Shown here: one piece after another, positions 7,751-15,782 of the stretch
How positions within the stretch are numbered: position 1 is the first letter of the stretch
Layout: each line of letters begins with the position of its first letter
DNA from: Fimenecus sp036652055
GTDB lineage: Bacteria; Bacillota; Clostridia; Oscillospirales; Acutalibacteraceae
Length of the DNA: 64,000 nt
NCBI GenBank assembly: GCA_036652055.1
Contig: JAVVWP010000007.1
Span: 4,378-68,377 of the forward strand
Direction: 5' to 3'
Notes under the pieces: generated by a model
Told to the model about the DNA's origin: nothing
Database searches by the model: none
The model's input: only the letters and a program-made list of their open reading frames with translations
Made by a program: the position numbers and the translations under genes

Positions 7751-8429
7751 TTCCGATAAAAATCGGAGTAAGAAGGGCTATCGGAAGTGTTTTTTACTTC
7801 TTCCGATAGCCTTTTTGTTATGCGGATACTTACTGTTCTTCGCATGTCTTACCCCGATTCTTAACCCCCTTGTTTCTGCTTATAATTTAGCTTTTTCAAA
7901 GGCTGAAACCATCATTGAGGAGCAAGGGACGAACAGTATATTCAATGGTGGAACAGGAATTTTTGAAGGCAAACTTAATATGGATGAATTCAAATTTCCA
8001 AGTTATGGCGACCATTTCGGTAAAATCAAGGTCGAGGGAACAAAGATTGATACTGATTTGATTTATGGTGATAGTAATGCACTTTTAAGTAAAGGTGCGT
8101 GTATGTCACTTTATAGCCATATTCCCGGTTGCGGGAGAGGTGTGCTTGTGGGCGCACATAACAACACATATTTTCACACTCTCCAATATGTAAAAAATGG
8201 CGCAATCGTTAATCTCGAAACCAATTACGGTTCATTCGTGTATAAGGTATATGACACAAAAATCATAAAGACTTCTGATTCAGAGGCATATAGAAATGAA
8301 TTGAATGGCGACAAAGAAACTTTGCTCCTTTACACCTGCTATCCAAACGATACTATTGCTTTAACAGAATATAGATTTTTTGCGTTTTGTGAACTTGTAT
8401 CAGGACCGTCTGTTAATATGTATGAATAG
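7740..8429 (+). CDS. Sortase
   Basis: 229-residue membrane-anchored transpeptidase. A basic N terminus is followed by one membrane span (about 20-45), then the extracytoplasmic sortase barrel with the three catalytic elements: His in VGAHNNTYF (about 142), Cys in LLLYTCYP (about 202) and Arg in TEYRFF (about 215). Of the family classes it looks most like class D or B. The ATG at 7740 overlaps the preceding gene by 11 bases and has AAGGA five bases upstream, so translation is probably coupled. A strong terminator-like hairpin lies inside codons 13-26. Confidence 0.88.
   Translation: MKTNSDKNRSKKGYRKCFLLLPIAFLLCGYLLFFACLTPILNPLVSAYNLAFSKAETIIEEQGTNSIFNGGTGIFEGKLNMDEFKFPSYGDHFGKIKVEGTKIDTDLIYGDSNALLSKGACMSLYSHIPGCGRGVLVGAHNNTYFHTLQYVKNGAIVNLETNYGSFVYKVYDTKIIKTSDSEAYRNELNGDKETLLLYTCYPNDTIALTEYRFFAFCELVSGPSVNMYE
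7776..7816 (+). terminator. Intragenic terminator-like hairpin in the sortase gene
   Basis: A perfect 12-bp stem, GGCTATCGGAAG (7776-7787) with CTTCCGATAGCC (7800-7811), is followed by TTTTT. It sits 26 bases after the substrate gene's stop but inside the sortase frame. TTCCGAT (7751-7757) could pair with ATCGGAA (7780-7786) and break the stem, an antiterminator arrangement. Expected effect: much substrate mRNA, little sortase. Confidence 0.7.
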
Positions 8430-8443
8430 GAGAGTGAAAAATT

Positions 8444-9304
8444 ATGAATAAATCAAAAAAAATTCGCTCTGCTGTACTTACAATGGTTAGTTTTTTGCTT
8501 TCAATATTTTTAGTGCTTTTAGCACTTGTCAGCGTATTAAAGGCAACAGCTCTAAATCCAAAATTTGCTGAAAGAATGCTTGTTAAATCAGACTATTCAA
8601 CACTTTTACAAAAAAATGTAAAAGAAGAATTTGTATCGCTTGGAAATGCTGCCAATGTTGACGAAAGCTTTTTCAATGAATTTTTTACTTCTGTTATTAC
8701 AACAGATAAGGTTCTTTCTGATACAAAATTAGTCTTTAACAGTTTTTACAGTGGAACTCCCATTGAAAAACTTGATATGGCAGACTTAGAAAAAACTCTT
8801 ACCGATGAGCTATTTAAATATGCAACCCAAAAAGGATATTCATTGACAAATGAATTAAAAAGCAGTATAGCCGACCTTTCAAAACAAATGTGTGACCTTT
8901 ACAATTCTTATGTCAACATTTTTGGCTTATCATATTTTGAAACTGCCGGAAGTTTGCTTTCAAGATACACCCCTTATGTAACATATGCAATTATAGGGTT
9001 TGCTGTGCTTAGTCTTATTTCGGCATTTATCATTAGAATGTCATACACAAAAAGAAAAAATGTTTACAGGTTTTATATCTATTCATTTTCAGGTGCAACG
9101 CTTATGGCTGCGGTGCTACCCATAGTCATTTTAGCGTCAAGAGTAGCTACTAAAATCAATATTGCATTGCCATCACTTTTTGCATTTGCAACTATGTTTA
9201 TAAATCAAATGTTGTATTCATTCCTTTTTTCAGCATTAATTCTTGCAGTTATAACAGCACTTTTTGCAGGGCTTAGAATAATGTTTGTGAAAAAGAATAA
9301 ATAG
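8444..9304 (+). CDS. Multi-pass membrane protein, unknown function
   Basis: 286 residues. One N-terminal membrane span (about 10-32), an extracytoplasmic helical domain of about 140 residues, then three more spans (about 178-198, 212-235, 250-280) and a Lys-rich end. It lies 14 bases downstream of the sortase gene with a GGAG ribosome binding site, so it is very probably co-transcribed and may take part in surface-protein handling. I do not recognise the family. Confidence 0.75.
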   Translation: MNKSKKIRSAVLTMVSFLLSIFLVLLALVSVLKATALNPKFAERMLVKSDYSTLLQKNVKEEFVSLGNAANVDESFFNEFFTSVITTDKVLSDTKLVFNSFYSGTPIEKLDMADLEKTLTDELFKYATQKGYSLTNELKSSIADLSKQMCDLYNSYVNIFGLSYFETAGSLLSRYTPYVTYAIIGFAVLSLISAFIIRMSYTKRKNVYRFYIYSFSGATLMAAVLPIVILASRVATKINIALPSLFAFATMFINQMLYSFLFSALILAVITALFAGLRIMFVKKNK

Positions 9305-9317
9305 AAAAGGATAAAAT

Positions 9318-9920
9318 ATGAATTCAAAAGAAAGAATGCACAGCGGAAAAATATATTTTTGCACAGATGATGAATTGGTAAAAGACCAAATGGAGTGCAA
9401 CGAGATATTATATGATTATAATAATACTCGCCCAAGTGAAACTCAAAAGCGAGAGGAAATTCTTAAAAAACTGCTTGCTGAGGTTGGCGAAAATTGTTAT
9501 GTAGAGCCACCACTTCATGCAAATTGGGGCAGGCATTCTCATTTTGGAAACAATGTTTATGCAAATTTCAACTTAACGCTTGTCGACGACACCCATATTT
9601 ATGTTGGCAATAATGTAATGTTTGCACCCAATGTAATTGTTGCAACCGCTGCTCACCCGATAGAGCCTGAGCTTAGAAGAAAAATTGCACAGTTTAATAT
9701 TCCTGTTCATATTGGAAACAATGTTTGGATTGGCGCAGGTGCAATTATTTTGCCTGGAGTGAATATAGGTGACAATTCAGTTATCGGCGCAGGAAGCGTA
9801 GTGACAAAAGATATTCCCGAAAATGTTGTTGCTGTTGGAAATCCTTGCAAGGTGCTTCGCAAAATCAGCGAAAGAGATAAAGAATATTATTACAAAGATA
9901 TGAAAATTGATGTAAAATAA
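9318..9920 (+). CDS. Sugar O-acetyltransferase, LacA/Maa type
   Basis: 200-residue left-handed beta-helix acetyltransferase that moves acetyl from acetyl-CoA to a sugar hydroxyl. After a helical Mac-type N-terminal domain (about 5-55) come hexapeptide repeats (IGNNVWIGAGAIILPGV and IGDNSVIGAGSVV) and the catalytic His region ATAAHPIEP near residue 115. Length fits maltose/galactoside acetyltransferases. It begins 13 bases after the membrane protein, the last gene before a terminator, so it probably belongs to the sortase operon. Its substrate there is unknown; modification of a surface glycan is speculation. Confidence 0.92.
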   Translation: MNSKERMHSGKIYFCTDDELVKDQMECNEILYDYNNTRPSETQKREEILKKLLAEVGENCYVEPPLHANWGRHSHFGNNVYANFNLTLVDDTHIYVGNNVMFAPNVIVATAAHPIEPELRRKIAQFNIPVHIGNNVWIGAGAIILPGVNIGDNSVIGAGSVVTKDIPENVVAVGNPCKVLRKISERDKEYYYKDMKIDVK

Positions 9921-9932
9921 TGCAAAATCATA

Positions 9933-9976
9933 AAAAAATCGTAGTGGCGGAATTAATATCTGCCATTACGATTTTT
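9933..9976. terminator. Bidirectional intrinsic terminator
   Basis: AAAAAATCGTAGTGGCGGA pairs with TCTGCCATTACGATTTTTT (two G-U wobbles), with T runs on both strands, between the convergent acetyltransferase and rlmH genes. Confidence 0.8.
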
Positions 9977-10001
9977 TGGTTTTATATAAGCCCAAAGGGA
10001 A

Positions 10002-10484
10002 TTATTTGTGATATTTTCCACCGCTTGAAATCTGAAAAGCTCTGTATATTTGTTCTAAAAGCATAATTCTTGCCATTTGGTGCGGAAAGGTCATCTTTGA
10101 CATTGAAAACTTATCGTTTGACATTGCTTTTATTTCATCAGAAAGCCCAAAAGAACTGCCTATAATAAAAACAATATTGCTTTTCCCCATCAATGCAATT
10201 TGCTGAAGCTTTTCAGAAAATTTTAGACTTTCAGTTTGACTGCCTTCAATACACATTGAAAAAATATGAGAATTTGCAGGAATTTTTGAAACAATCATTT
10301 TTGCCTCAGAGGATAGTGCGTTATTAATTTCGTTTTTTGACGGATTTTCAGAGGTTTTGCAGGGAGTTAATTCTATAATATTAAGCTTGCAAAAAGCAGA
10401 CAACCTTTTTTCATATTCAGCTGAAAACTCACGCATATATTTTTCTTTTAGCTTGCCAAGAGCAATTATAGTGATATTAATCAT
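10002..10484 (-). CDS. rlmH: 23S rRNA pseudouridine-1915 N3-methyltransferase
   Basis: SPOUT-class methyltransferase that uses S-adenosylmethionine to methylate pseudouridine 1915 of 23S rRNA on assembled ribosomes. 160 residues, the usual size. It shows the N-terminal IALGKLKEKY, the knot-forming IIGSSFGLSD and the C-terminal HQMARIMLLEQIYRAFQI. Gene order with the upstream yycJ-like hydrolase is the same as in many Firmicutes. It is the last gene of a three-gene minus-strand operon. Confidence 0.97.
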   Translation of the reverse strand: MINITIIALGKLKEKYMREFSAEYEKRLSAFCKLNIIELTPCKTSENPSKNEINNALSSEAKMIVSKIPANSHIFSMCIEGSQTESLKFSEKLQQIALMGKSNIVFIIGSSFGLSDEIKAMSNDKFSMSKMTFPHQMARIMLLEQIYRAFQISSGGKYHK

Positions 10485-10505
10485 AGGCAGAAAGTAAACC
10501 TTTCA

Positions 10506-11294
10506 TTAAATTATTACAGCTTTTTCGCACCATCGAGGCTTTGCAACCTTTAGGATATAGTCAACATCTGCTTTTGCACCAATTTCACAAAGGGCGGCAT
10601 AAGAAGTTTGAAAAGCAAGTGCAGGAATATTATTTTCTTTGCTTAAATGCCCTAAAAACAGGCGAGTTGTTCCGCTGTCGACTAACTTGCAAGCCATTTC
10701 TGAGCAAGCCTCGTTAGAAAGATGCCCGTTTAATCCTAAAATTCTTTCTTTTAAGAAATATGGGTAATCTCCATTTTCAAGCATTCCAATATCGTGATTT
10801 GATTCGAGCATAACTGTTTCACAGCCTAAAATAGCATCTTCAACCTCTTTTGTCACTATGCCGAGGTCGGTAGTAATTGCAATTTTTTGCCCGTTTTTGA
10901 GTGTTATTTTATAGCCACAGCTTTCACGGCTATCATGAGGAGTTGAAAAATGAGAAACGAGCAAAGAGCCGATTTCCATATCACCATCAAGAACATTCAG
11001 CGGATATTTACCGTTGAAAGAGTCACTGTTTTCAATTTGTTCGATAGTCCCCTCTGTTCCAAAAACGCTGATGTTATATCGTGAGGCAAAAACTCTAAGC
11101 CCTTTTATATGGTCACTGTGTTCATGAGTTAAAAAAATCGCTTTAATGCTGCTCGGGTCAACGCAAATATCATTAAGAGCTATTTCCATTTGCTTTGCGT
11201 TCATTCCAACATCAACTAATATTCCTGTGTCAGAAGTTCCTATGTAGGTTGAATTACCGCTGCTTGATGAAAAGAGCGGACAAAATTTTGCCAT
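10506..11294 (-). CDS. yycJ: MBL-fold hydrolase, YycJ/WalJ family
   Basis: 262-residue metallo-beta-lactamase-fold protein; family members are linked to the WalRK cell-wall system and to exonuclease-like activity in Firmicutes. The metal-binding motif THEHSDH is near residue 57, with further ligands in STPHDS, TTDLG, ESNHD and LGHLS. The N-terminal FSSSSGNSTYIG is characteristic. In Bacillus the gene follows walRK-yycHI; here that kinase pair is absent, and the gene is sandwiched between a phosphodiesterase gene and rlmH (21-base gap). Confidence 0.92.
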   Translation of the reverse strand: MAKFCPLFSSSSGNSTYIGTSDTGILVDVGMNAKQMEIALNDICVDPSSIKAIFLTHEHSDHIKGLRVFASRYNISVFGTEGTIEQIENSDSFNGKYPLNVLDGDMEIGSLLVSHFSTPHDSRESCGYKITLKNGQKIAITTDLGIVTKEVEDAILGCETVMLESNHDIGMLENGDYPYFLKERILGLNGHLSNEACSEMACKLVDSGTTRLFLGHLSKENNIPALAFQTSYAALCEIGAKADVDYILKVAKPRWCEKAVII

Positions 11295-11308
11295 AGTAGC
11301 GACCTTTC

Positions 11309-12166
11309 TTATTCGGGTAAAATCGAATTTGTTGTTATGTATTTTACATCTGCGTCAAGCATTTTTTGAAGAAGTTCAGGCGTGTCAACAGTCCAGCAAG
11401 CTGCGCAAAGCCCGTTCGAGTGGATTTTTTTAATCCATTCAGGTCTGTCAGCATTATATGTTGCACAAAAAGCAACACCCGATTTCCCTGCATCTATTGC
11501 CTGATCTATGTTTTTTTGAGTAATATAGTGAACGAGGTACCAAGTTTCAAGATTGTTGTCTATTCTTAGCATTTCTTTTAAATCCTCAATATAAAAAGAA
11601 ATAATGATTGCACTTTTTTGAATATCATTTTTTTCTAAAATAGCATATAAGTCTTTCATTTTTTCTACACGCTTGTCCTTAATTTCAATCATTGGACGGC
11701 AATTATATTTTTTACAAATATCAATATATTGTTGAAGTGTGCAGATTTTAAGGTCAACATAGTTTTCAATGTTAGCACCGTTTGCGATATTCATTTTTAA
11801 AAGCTCATCATATGAATAGCTTTTGACATCACCTGAACTATCAAGCATAGTTTTTAGATTGCTATCGTGAAGAACAACCCAAGTGCCATCAGTGGTACAG
11901 TGAGTATCACACTCAAGGGCAAAAAAGCCTTTTTTACCTGCAGCTTCAAAAGAAACAGCGGTATTTTCGGGGCAGATGGCAGAAAGCCCACGGTGAGCAG
12001 TCAAATGAATTTCTTTTTCATTTTCAGGCACAAGCTCTGAAAGCTTTTTAAGAGGTTTTGGAGAGATTTTTTTATAACGAGTTCTTGTATAAATAATCTT
12101 TCCGACTATTGTTGATGCTACTGCGGCAACACCTGCAACAGCTATTTTGTGAATTAATTTTCCCAT
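11309..12166 (-). CDS. Membrane-anchored glycerophosphodiester phosphodiesterase
   Basis: 285 residues. Hydrolyses glycerophosphodiesters to glycerol 3-phosphate and an alcohol. An N-terminal hydrophobic span (about 5-25) suggests anchoring with the TIM-barrel domain outside. Family motifs are visible: TAHRGLS with the catalytic His near residue 57, PENT, the metal-binding ECD in ALECDTH, VVLHDS with the second catalytic His, MIEIKD, and CAACWTVD near the C terminus. First gene of the operon with yycJ and rlmH; it may serve lipid or teichoic-acid turnover. Confidence 0.93.
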   Translation of the reverse strand: MGKLIHKIAVAGVAAVASTIVGKIIYTRTRYKKISPKPLKKLSELVPENEKEIHLTAHRGLSAICPENTAVSFEAAGKKGFFALECDTHCTTDGTWVVLHDSNLKTMLDSSGDVKSYSYDELLKMNIANGANIENYVDLKICTLQQYIDICKKYNCRPMIEIKDKRVEKMKDLYAILEKNDIQKSAIIISFYIEDLKEMLRIDNNLETWYLVHYITQKNIDQAIDAGKSGVAFCATYNADRPEWIKKIHSNGLCAACWTVDTPELLQKMLDADVKYITTNSILPE

Positions 12167-12261
12167 ATTTTTACACTTTCAGCAAAGTTTAAAAGAATTT
12201 AACAACTCTACTGCTATCCTTTTTTAAATTTTCTATTTATAAGGCGATTGACTTTATAGAT

Positions 12262-12290
12262 ATTATAATACTTATAGGGGAAAAAGTAAA
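12262..12290 (-). promoter_or_regulatory. Promoter of the phosphodiesterase-yycJ-rlmH operon
   Basis: TTTACT (12285-12290), 17-base spacer, TATAAT (12262-12267) on the minus strand, immediately after the ahcY stop. Confidence 0.65.
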
Positions 12291-12293
12291 TAA

Positions 12294-13538
12294 TTACACA
12301 TTCCAGCTGTTTATATATTTTTCTTGTGATTTTGTTAGCTTGTCGATTTCTAAATTCCACGAATTAAGTTTTCTAAGTGCAACATTTTGGTCGATTTCTT
12401 CAGGAACATAATTCACACCAATTGAAAGCTCGTTACGGTTTTTCACCATATATCTTGCACAAAGTGCTTGAATAGCAAAACTCATATCCATAATTTCGGC
12501 GGGATGCCCATCGCCTGCGGCAAGGTTTACAAGCCGGCCCTCGGCTAAAAGATTAATATAATTACCATTTGGCATTTTATAGCCCATTATATTATTTCTT
12601 TGCTGCTTTTTCTCGACTGCAAGTGCTTCTAAATCATCAACATTAATTTCGACATTAAAATGACCTGCATTGCATACTATTGCCCCGTCTTTCATATTCA
12701 AAAACGACTTTTCGGTTATAACATCTTTGCAGCCAGTTACGGTTATAAAAAAATCTCCGACTTTAGCAGCATCTTCCATTTTCATAACAGAAAACCCGTC
12801 CATAATTGCTTCCATTGCTTTAACAGAGTCAATTTCAGTGACAATTACTTCGCCACCAAAACCTTTTGCTCTCATTGCAACGCCCTTGCCACACCAACCA
12901 TAGCCTGCGACAACAACTTTTTTGCCTGCCACAATCAGATTAGTAGTTCTATTTATTCCATCCCAAACAGACTGACCAGTTCCATAACGGTTGTCAAAAA
13001 GATACTTGCATTTTGCATTGTTGACAGCAATCATTGGAAATTTAAGCTTTTTATCATTATCCATAGCAATAAGCCTTATTATTCCTGTGGTTGTTTCTTC
13101 ACAGCCACCGATAACATCTTTAATATTTTCAGGAAATTCATTGTGAATTAAATTGACAAGGTCGCCTCCATCGTCTATTATAATATTAGGTTTTGCTGCA
13201 ATTACTTCTTTAAGGTGGCGGTGATATTCTTCACTTGTAGCCTTATGCCAAGCAAACACATTAAGACCATCATTTGCGAGTGCTGCGGCAACATCATCTT
13301 GAGTTGAAAGGGGGTTACTTCCAGTAATATACATTTCTGCTCCGCCAGCTGCAAAAAGTTTGCAAAGATAGGCGGTTTTGGCTTCAAGGTGAACAGATAA
13401 GGCTATTTTTAGACCTGCAAAAGGCTTTTCGGTTTTAAATTCTTCTTCAAGCCCTCTCAAAATCGGCATATTTGCCTTTACCCAGTCGATTTTTCTTTTT
13501 CCGCTTTCCCATAGGGAAAGATCTCTAATTTCACTCAT
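12294..13538 (-). CDS. ahcY: Adenosylhomocysteinase
   Basis: Reversibly hydrolyses S-adenosylhomocysteine to adenosine and homocysteine, relieving product inhibition of methyltransferases. 414 residues, the short form without the internal insert of longer bacterial and eukaryotic enzymes. Visible motifs are the NAD-binding VVAGYGWCGKGVAMRAKG near residue 210, the substrate-site VNNAKCKYLFDNRYGTGQS, NAGHFNVEI and the C-terminal NLAAGDGHPAEIMDMSF. No SAM riboswitch was seen upstream. It stands alone on the minus strand; its stop lies a few bases before the promoter of the next operon. Confidence 0.98.
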   Translation of the reverse strand: MSEIRDLSLWESGKRKIDWVKANMPILRGLEEEFKTEKPFAGLKIALSVHLEAKTAYLCKLFAAGGAEMYITGSNPLSTQDDVAAALANDGLNVFAWHKATSEEYHRHLKEVIAAKPNIIIDDGGDLVNLIHNEFPENIKDVIGGCEETTTGIIRLIAMDNDKKLKFPMIAVNNAKCKYLFDNRYGTGQSVWDGINRTTNLIVAGKKVVVAGYGWCGKGVAMRAKGFGGEVIVTEIDSVKAMEAIMDGFSVMKMEDAAKVGDFFITVTGCKDVITEKSFLNMKDGAIVCNAGHFNVEINVDDLEALAVEKKQQRNNIMGYKMPNGNYINLLAEGRLVNLAAGDGHPAEIMDMSFAIQALCARYMVKNRNELSIGVNYVPEEIDQNVALRKLNSWNLEIDKLTKSQEKYINSWNV

Positions 13539-13604
13539 AGTTCCACACTTTCAGTATTTTATTTACTATATAAAATAACATAATGCAAAGAAAAATGCAA
13601 GGCA

Positions 13605-13633
13605 TTGACACTTTATATAAAGTGTGGCATAAT
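13605..13633 (+). promoter_or_regulatory. Promoter of the DUF4474 lipoprotein gene
   Basis: Perfect TTGACA (13605-13610), 17-base spacer, CATAAT (13628-13633). A perfect palindrome fills almost the whole spacer. Confidence 0.7.
13608..13625. promoter_or_regulatory. 18-bp perfect palindrome between -35 and -10
   Basis: ACACTTTATATAAAGTGT is self-complementary over all 18 bases and overlaps the -35 hexamer and spacer of the lipoprotein promoter, a classical repressor-site position. The regulator is unknown. Confidence 0.6.
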
Positions 13634-13679
13634 ATAATCCCAAATAATAATTTTTTGAAGCTTAATCGGAGGTAACTTA

Positions 13680-14612
13680 ATGAAAAATATTGTAATTAAA
13701 AGTGTTTCAATTATACTTATAATTTTGATGTTTACAGGTATTTTCTCGTCTTGCGGTGGCAAGGATAGCGATACAAATATCACAAGAGGATCAAATGAAA
13801 TAAAAAAACCTACCCATAACGCTGGCGAGGTAACAGAGGAAGAAAGTTCATCTGAAGAAAGCACTGCTGAAACAACAGCTGAAGAAACTTTGCCTGAAAC
13901 TGAAGGTACAACAAAAAAGAATACAACTACAAAGCCGGTTACAACAAAACCTGCACCAAACAAGCCAAACAAGCCAAAAGTAACTCCTGAGCAAATTTTA
14001 GAATTAGCGAGTGGATTAGGCTTTGAATATGACGCAAGGCAAGATATTTTCTATTCTTCTTTAGATCCATGGCAGAGAGAAGCTGGATTTATTTCTGAAT
14101 ATGATAAATTTGCTTCATTGGGTAATATGAATTATCAGACAACCAGAATGTGCTTTAACTATGATGGTTTAGAGTGGCGTTTCCAATTTTGGAAAGGTCA
14201 ATATGGGATTTTGGGTGGTGCTGAAATTGGCGTTTACACAAAACCTGAAAATGACCCGAGAGTTGACTTTTATGACTGTGCAGATGATAACCATTTAATC
14301 GAAATGGAATATAAATTATATCGTTCAATGGATGACTATCAAAAAGGAATACTTTATTTTGAGCGTGAACTACAAAAACATTGGTGGCTTACAGGCTTTA
14401 AATTTGGTGCGGTAGCTCCTCAAAACCTTGTTTTAAGAGGGCAAATGAATATGTATAATGACGAAATGGCAGACGCTTTTGAAGTAGCTGTTAGAGGCGC
14501 TGGCTTTGAGCGTGGCGATGCCGAAAAGCAGTTTGATACATATAAACGAGTTGGAAACGAGTTTTATATTCTTTGGCGTGGTATAGGTGCATTAAACTTT
14601 GGCGATAAATAA
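13680..14612 (+). CDS. Lipoprotein with DUF4474 domain
   Basis: 310 residues. A lipoprotein signal peptide ends in FSSC (Cys 22), followed by a Glu/Thr/Ser/Lys/Pro-rich linker (about 25-105) and a globular C-terminal domain (about 110-308). That domain has the features I associate with DUF4474, a clostridial domain of unknown role: LGFEYDARQDIFYS, DPWQREAGF, WRFQFWKGQYGILGGAEIG. The linker suggests a wall-spanning spacer. GGAGG lies six bases before the ATG. A palindrome on the promoter suggests repression. yfbR follows after four bases and may be co-transcribed. Confidence 0.82.
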   Translation: MKNIVIKSVSIILIILMFTGIFSSCGGKDSDTNITRGSNEIKKPTHNAGEVTEEESSSEESTAETTAEETLPETEGTTKKNTTTKPVTTKPAPNKPNKPKVTPEQILELASGLGFEYDARQDIFYSSLDPWQREAGFISEYDKFASLGNMNYQTTRMCFNYDGLEWRFQFWKGQYGILGGAEIGVYTKPENDPRVDFYDCADDNHLIEMEYKLYRSMDDYQKGILYFERELQKHWWLTGFKFGAVAPQNLVLRGQMNMYNDEMADAFEVAVRGAGFERGDAEKQFDTYKRVGNEFYILWRGIGALNFGDK

Positions 14613-14616
14613 AACT

Positions 14617-15198
14617 ATGAATAATAAATTTTTTGCATTTGCGTCAAGAATAAAATATCTAAATCGATGGGTTCTTATGAGAAATACAACATATGAAACC
14701 CTTAGCAGCCATTCTTATGAGGTTGCAACTCTTTCTCATGCCCTTGCTGTGATTGGAAATAAAAGGTTGAGAAAAAGCTATAATGCAGAAAGAGCAGCTC
14801 TTATTGGTCTTTATCACGATACGCCCGAGGTTATAACTGGTGATATGCCAACACCTGTAAAATATTATAATAAAGAGCTTAGGTCGGCATTTGAGTCGGT
14901 TGAAAATTTTGCGTGCAATAAGCTTGTGTCAATGTTGCCCGAGGATATGCAAAGCGAATTTGAACCGTTGTTTTTTAAAGAAGAAAAAGATGCCCAGCTC
15001 TGGAAACTTGTGAAGGCGGCTGACAAAATCAGTGCATACATAAAGTGTATTGAGGAAAGAAAAGCAGGAAACTGCGAATTTTCAGATGCTGAAAAGGCAA
15101 TAAAAAAAGCAATCGAATTGCTTGAATTAGAAGAAGCAAAAATATTTATGGAAGAATTTTTACCAGCCTATGAGTTGCCACTTGATAAATTGAAATAA
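14617..15198 (+). CDS. yfbR: 5'-deoxynucleotidase, YfbR-like HD protein
   Basis: 193 residues, HD-domain phosphohydrolase of the YfbR family that removes phosphate from deoxyribonucleoside 5'-monophosphates. Clear family features: FAFASRIKYLNRWVLMRN at the N terminus, SHSYEVA with the first metal His, YHDTPEVITGDMPTPVKYYN with the HD pair, and ADKISAYIKCIEE later. The ATG at 14617 gives the same N terminus as E. coli YfbR; there is no clear ribosome binding site, so it probably relies on coupling to the lipoprotein gene four bases upstream. A terminator follows. Confidence 0.94.
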   Translation: MNNKFFAFASRIKYLNRWVLMRNTTYETLSSHSYEVATLSHALAVIGNKRLRKSYNAERAALIGLYHDTPEVITGDMPTPVKYYNKELRSAFESVENFACNKLVSMLPEDMQSEFEPLFFKEEKDAQLWKLVKAADKISAYIKCIEERKAGNCEFSDAEKAIKKAIELLELEEAKIFMEEFLPAYELPLDKLK

Positions 15199-15257
15199 AT
15201 CGAGAAAAATCAAGCGTTTGTAAAGATTAGATAGCAAGACAATTTAATATTATAAGA

Positions 15258-15291
15258 ACACTCTTAGCCGAAAGGTTTGGGGTGTTTTTTT
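15258..15291 (+). terminator. Terminator after yfbR
   Basis: ACACTCTTAGCC pairs with GGTTTGGGGTGT around a GAAA tetraloop (several wobbles, one mismatch), followed by seven T. Confidence 0.75.
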
Positions 15292-15374
15292 GTTTGAGAT
15301 TGTGGTATACTTGTGTTAAAATCAAAGCACATCAAAAGTGATGTAAAAACAAAAGAATAAGAGGGAGAAAAATT

Positions 15375-15689
15375 ATGTTAATAACAACAACACCTACAAT
15401 CGAGGGAAATCAAATTAAAGAGTACAGAGGAATTGTTTGTGGCGAAATAATTGTCGGAATAAATTTTGTCAAAGACATAGCAGCAGGTCTTACAAATATT
15501 TTTGGCGGGCGTTCAGGCTCATATGAAGAAGAACTTATCACAGCTCGTGAACAGGCATTAAATGAGATGGCACAGCGTGCGGCGGCACTCGGAGCAAATG
15601 CTGTTGTTGGAGTTGACATTGATTATGAGGTTTTAGGAACAGGAAATATGCTTATGGCGTCTGCCTCTGGCACCGCAGTTGTAATATAA
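15375..15689 (+). CDS. YbjQ/UPF0145 family protein
   Basis: 104 residues. The family forms ring-like oligomers and is often annotated as heavy-metal binding; the true role is unknown. Conserved segments are TTTPTIEGNQIKEYRGIV at the N terminus, GGRSGSYE in the middle, and LGANAVVGVDIDYE near residue 75. Good ribosome binding site (AGAGGGAG). An extended -10 (TGGTATACT, 15303-15311) lies upstream. It stands alone. Confidence 0.92.
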   Translation: MLITTTPTIEGNQIKEYRGIVCGEIIVGINFVKDIAAGLTNIFGGRSGSYEEELITAREQALNEMAQRAAALGANAVVGVDIDYEVLGTGNMLMASASGTAVVI

Positions 15690-15782
15690 ATTGCGTTTTG
15701 TGAAAGGCTATTTCTAAAAGTTTAAGAAAATTACATAGCCACAAATGCGTAGAGAACAATTTATTATAAATCAGGTGAAAAA

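Noticed and set aside
12150..13680. SAM or SAH riboswitch for ahcY
   Set aside because: The 140 bases upstream of ahcY show no conserved riboswitch core, only AT-rich promoter sequence.
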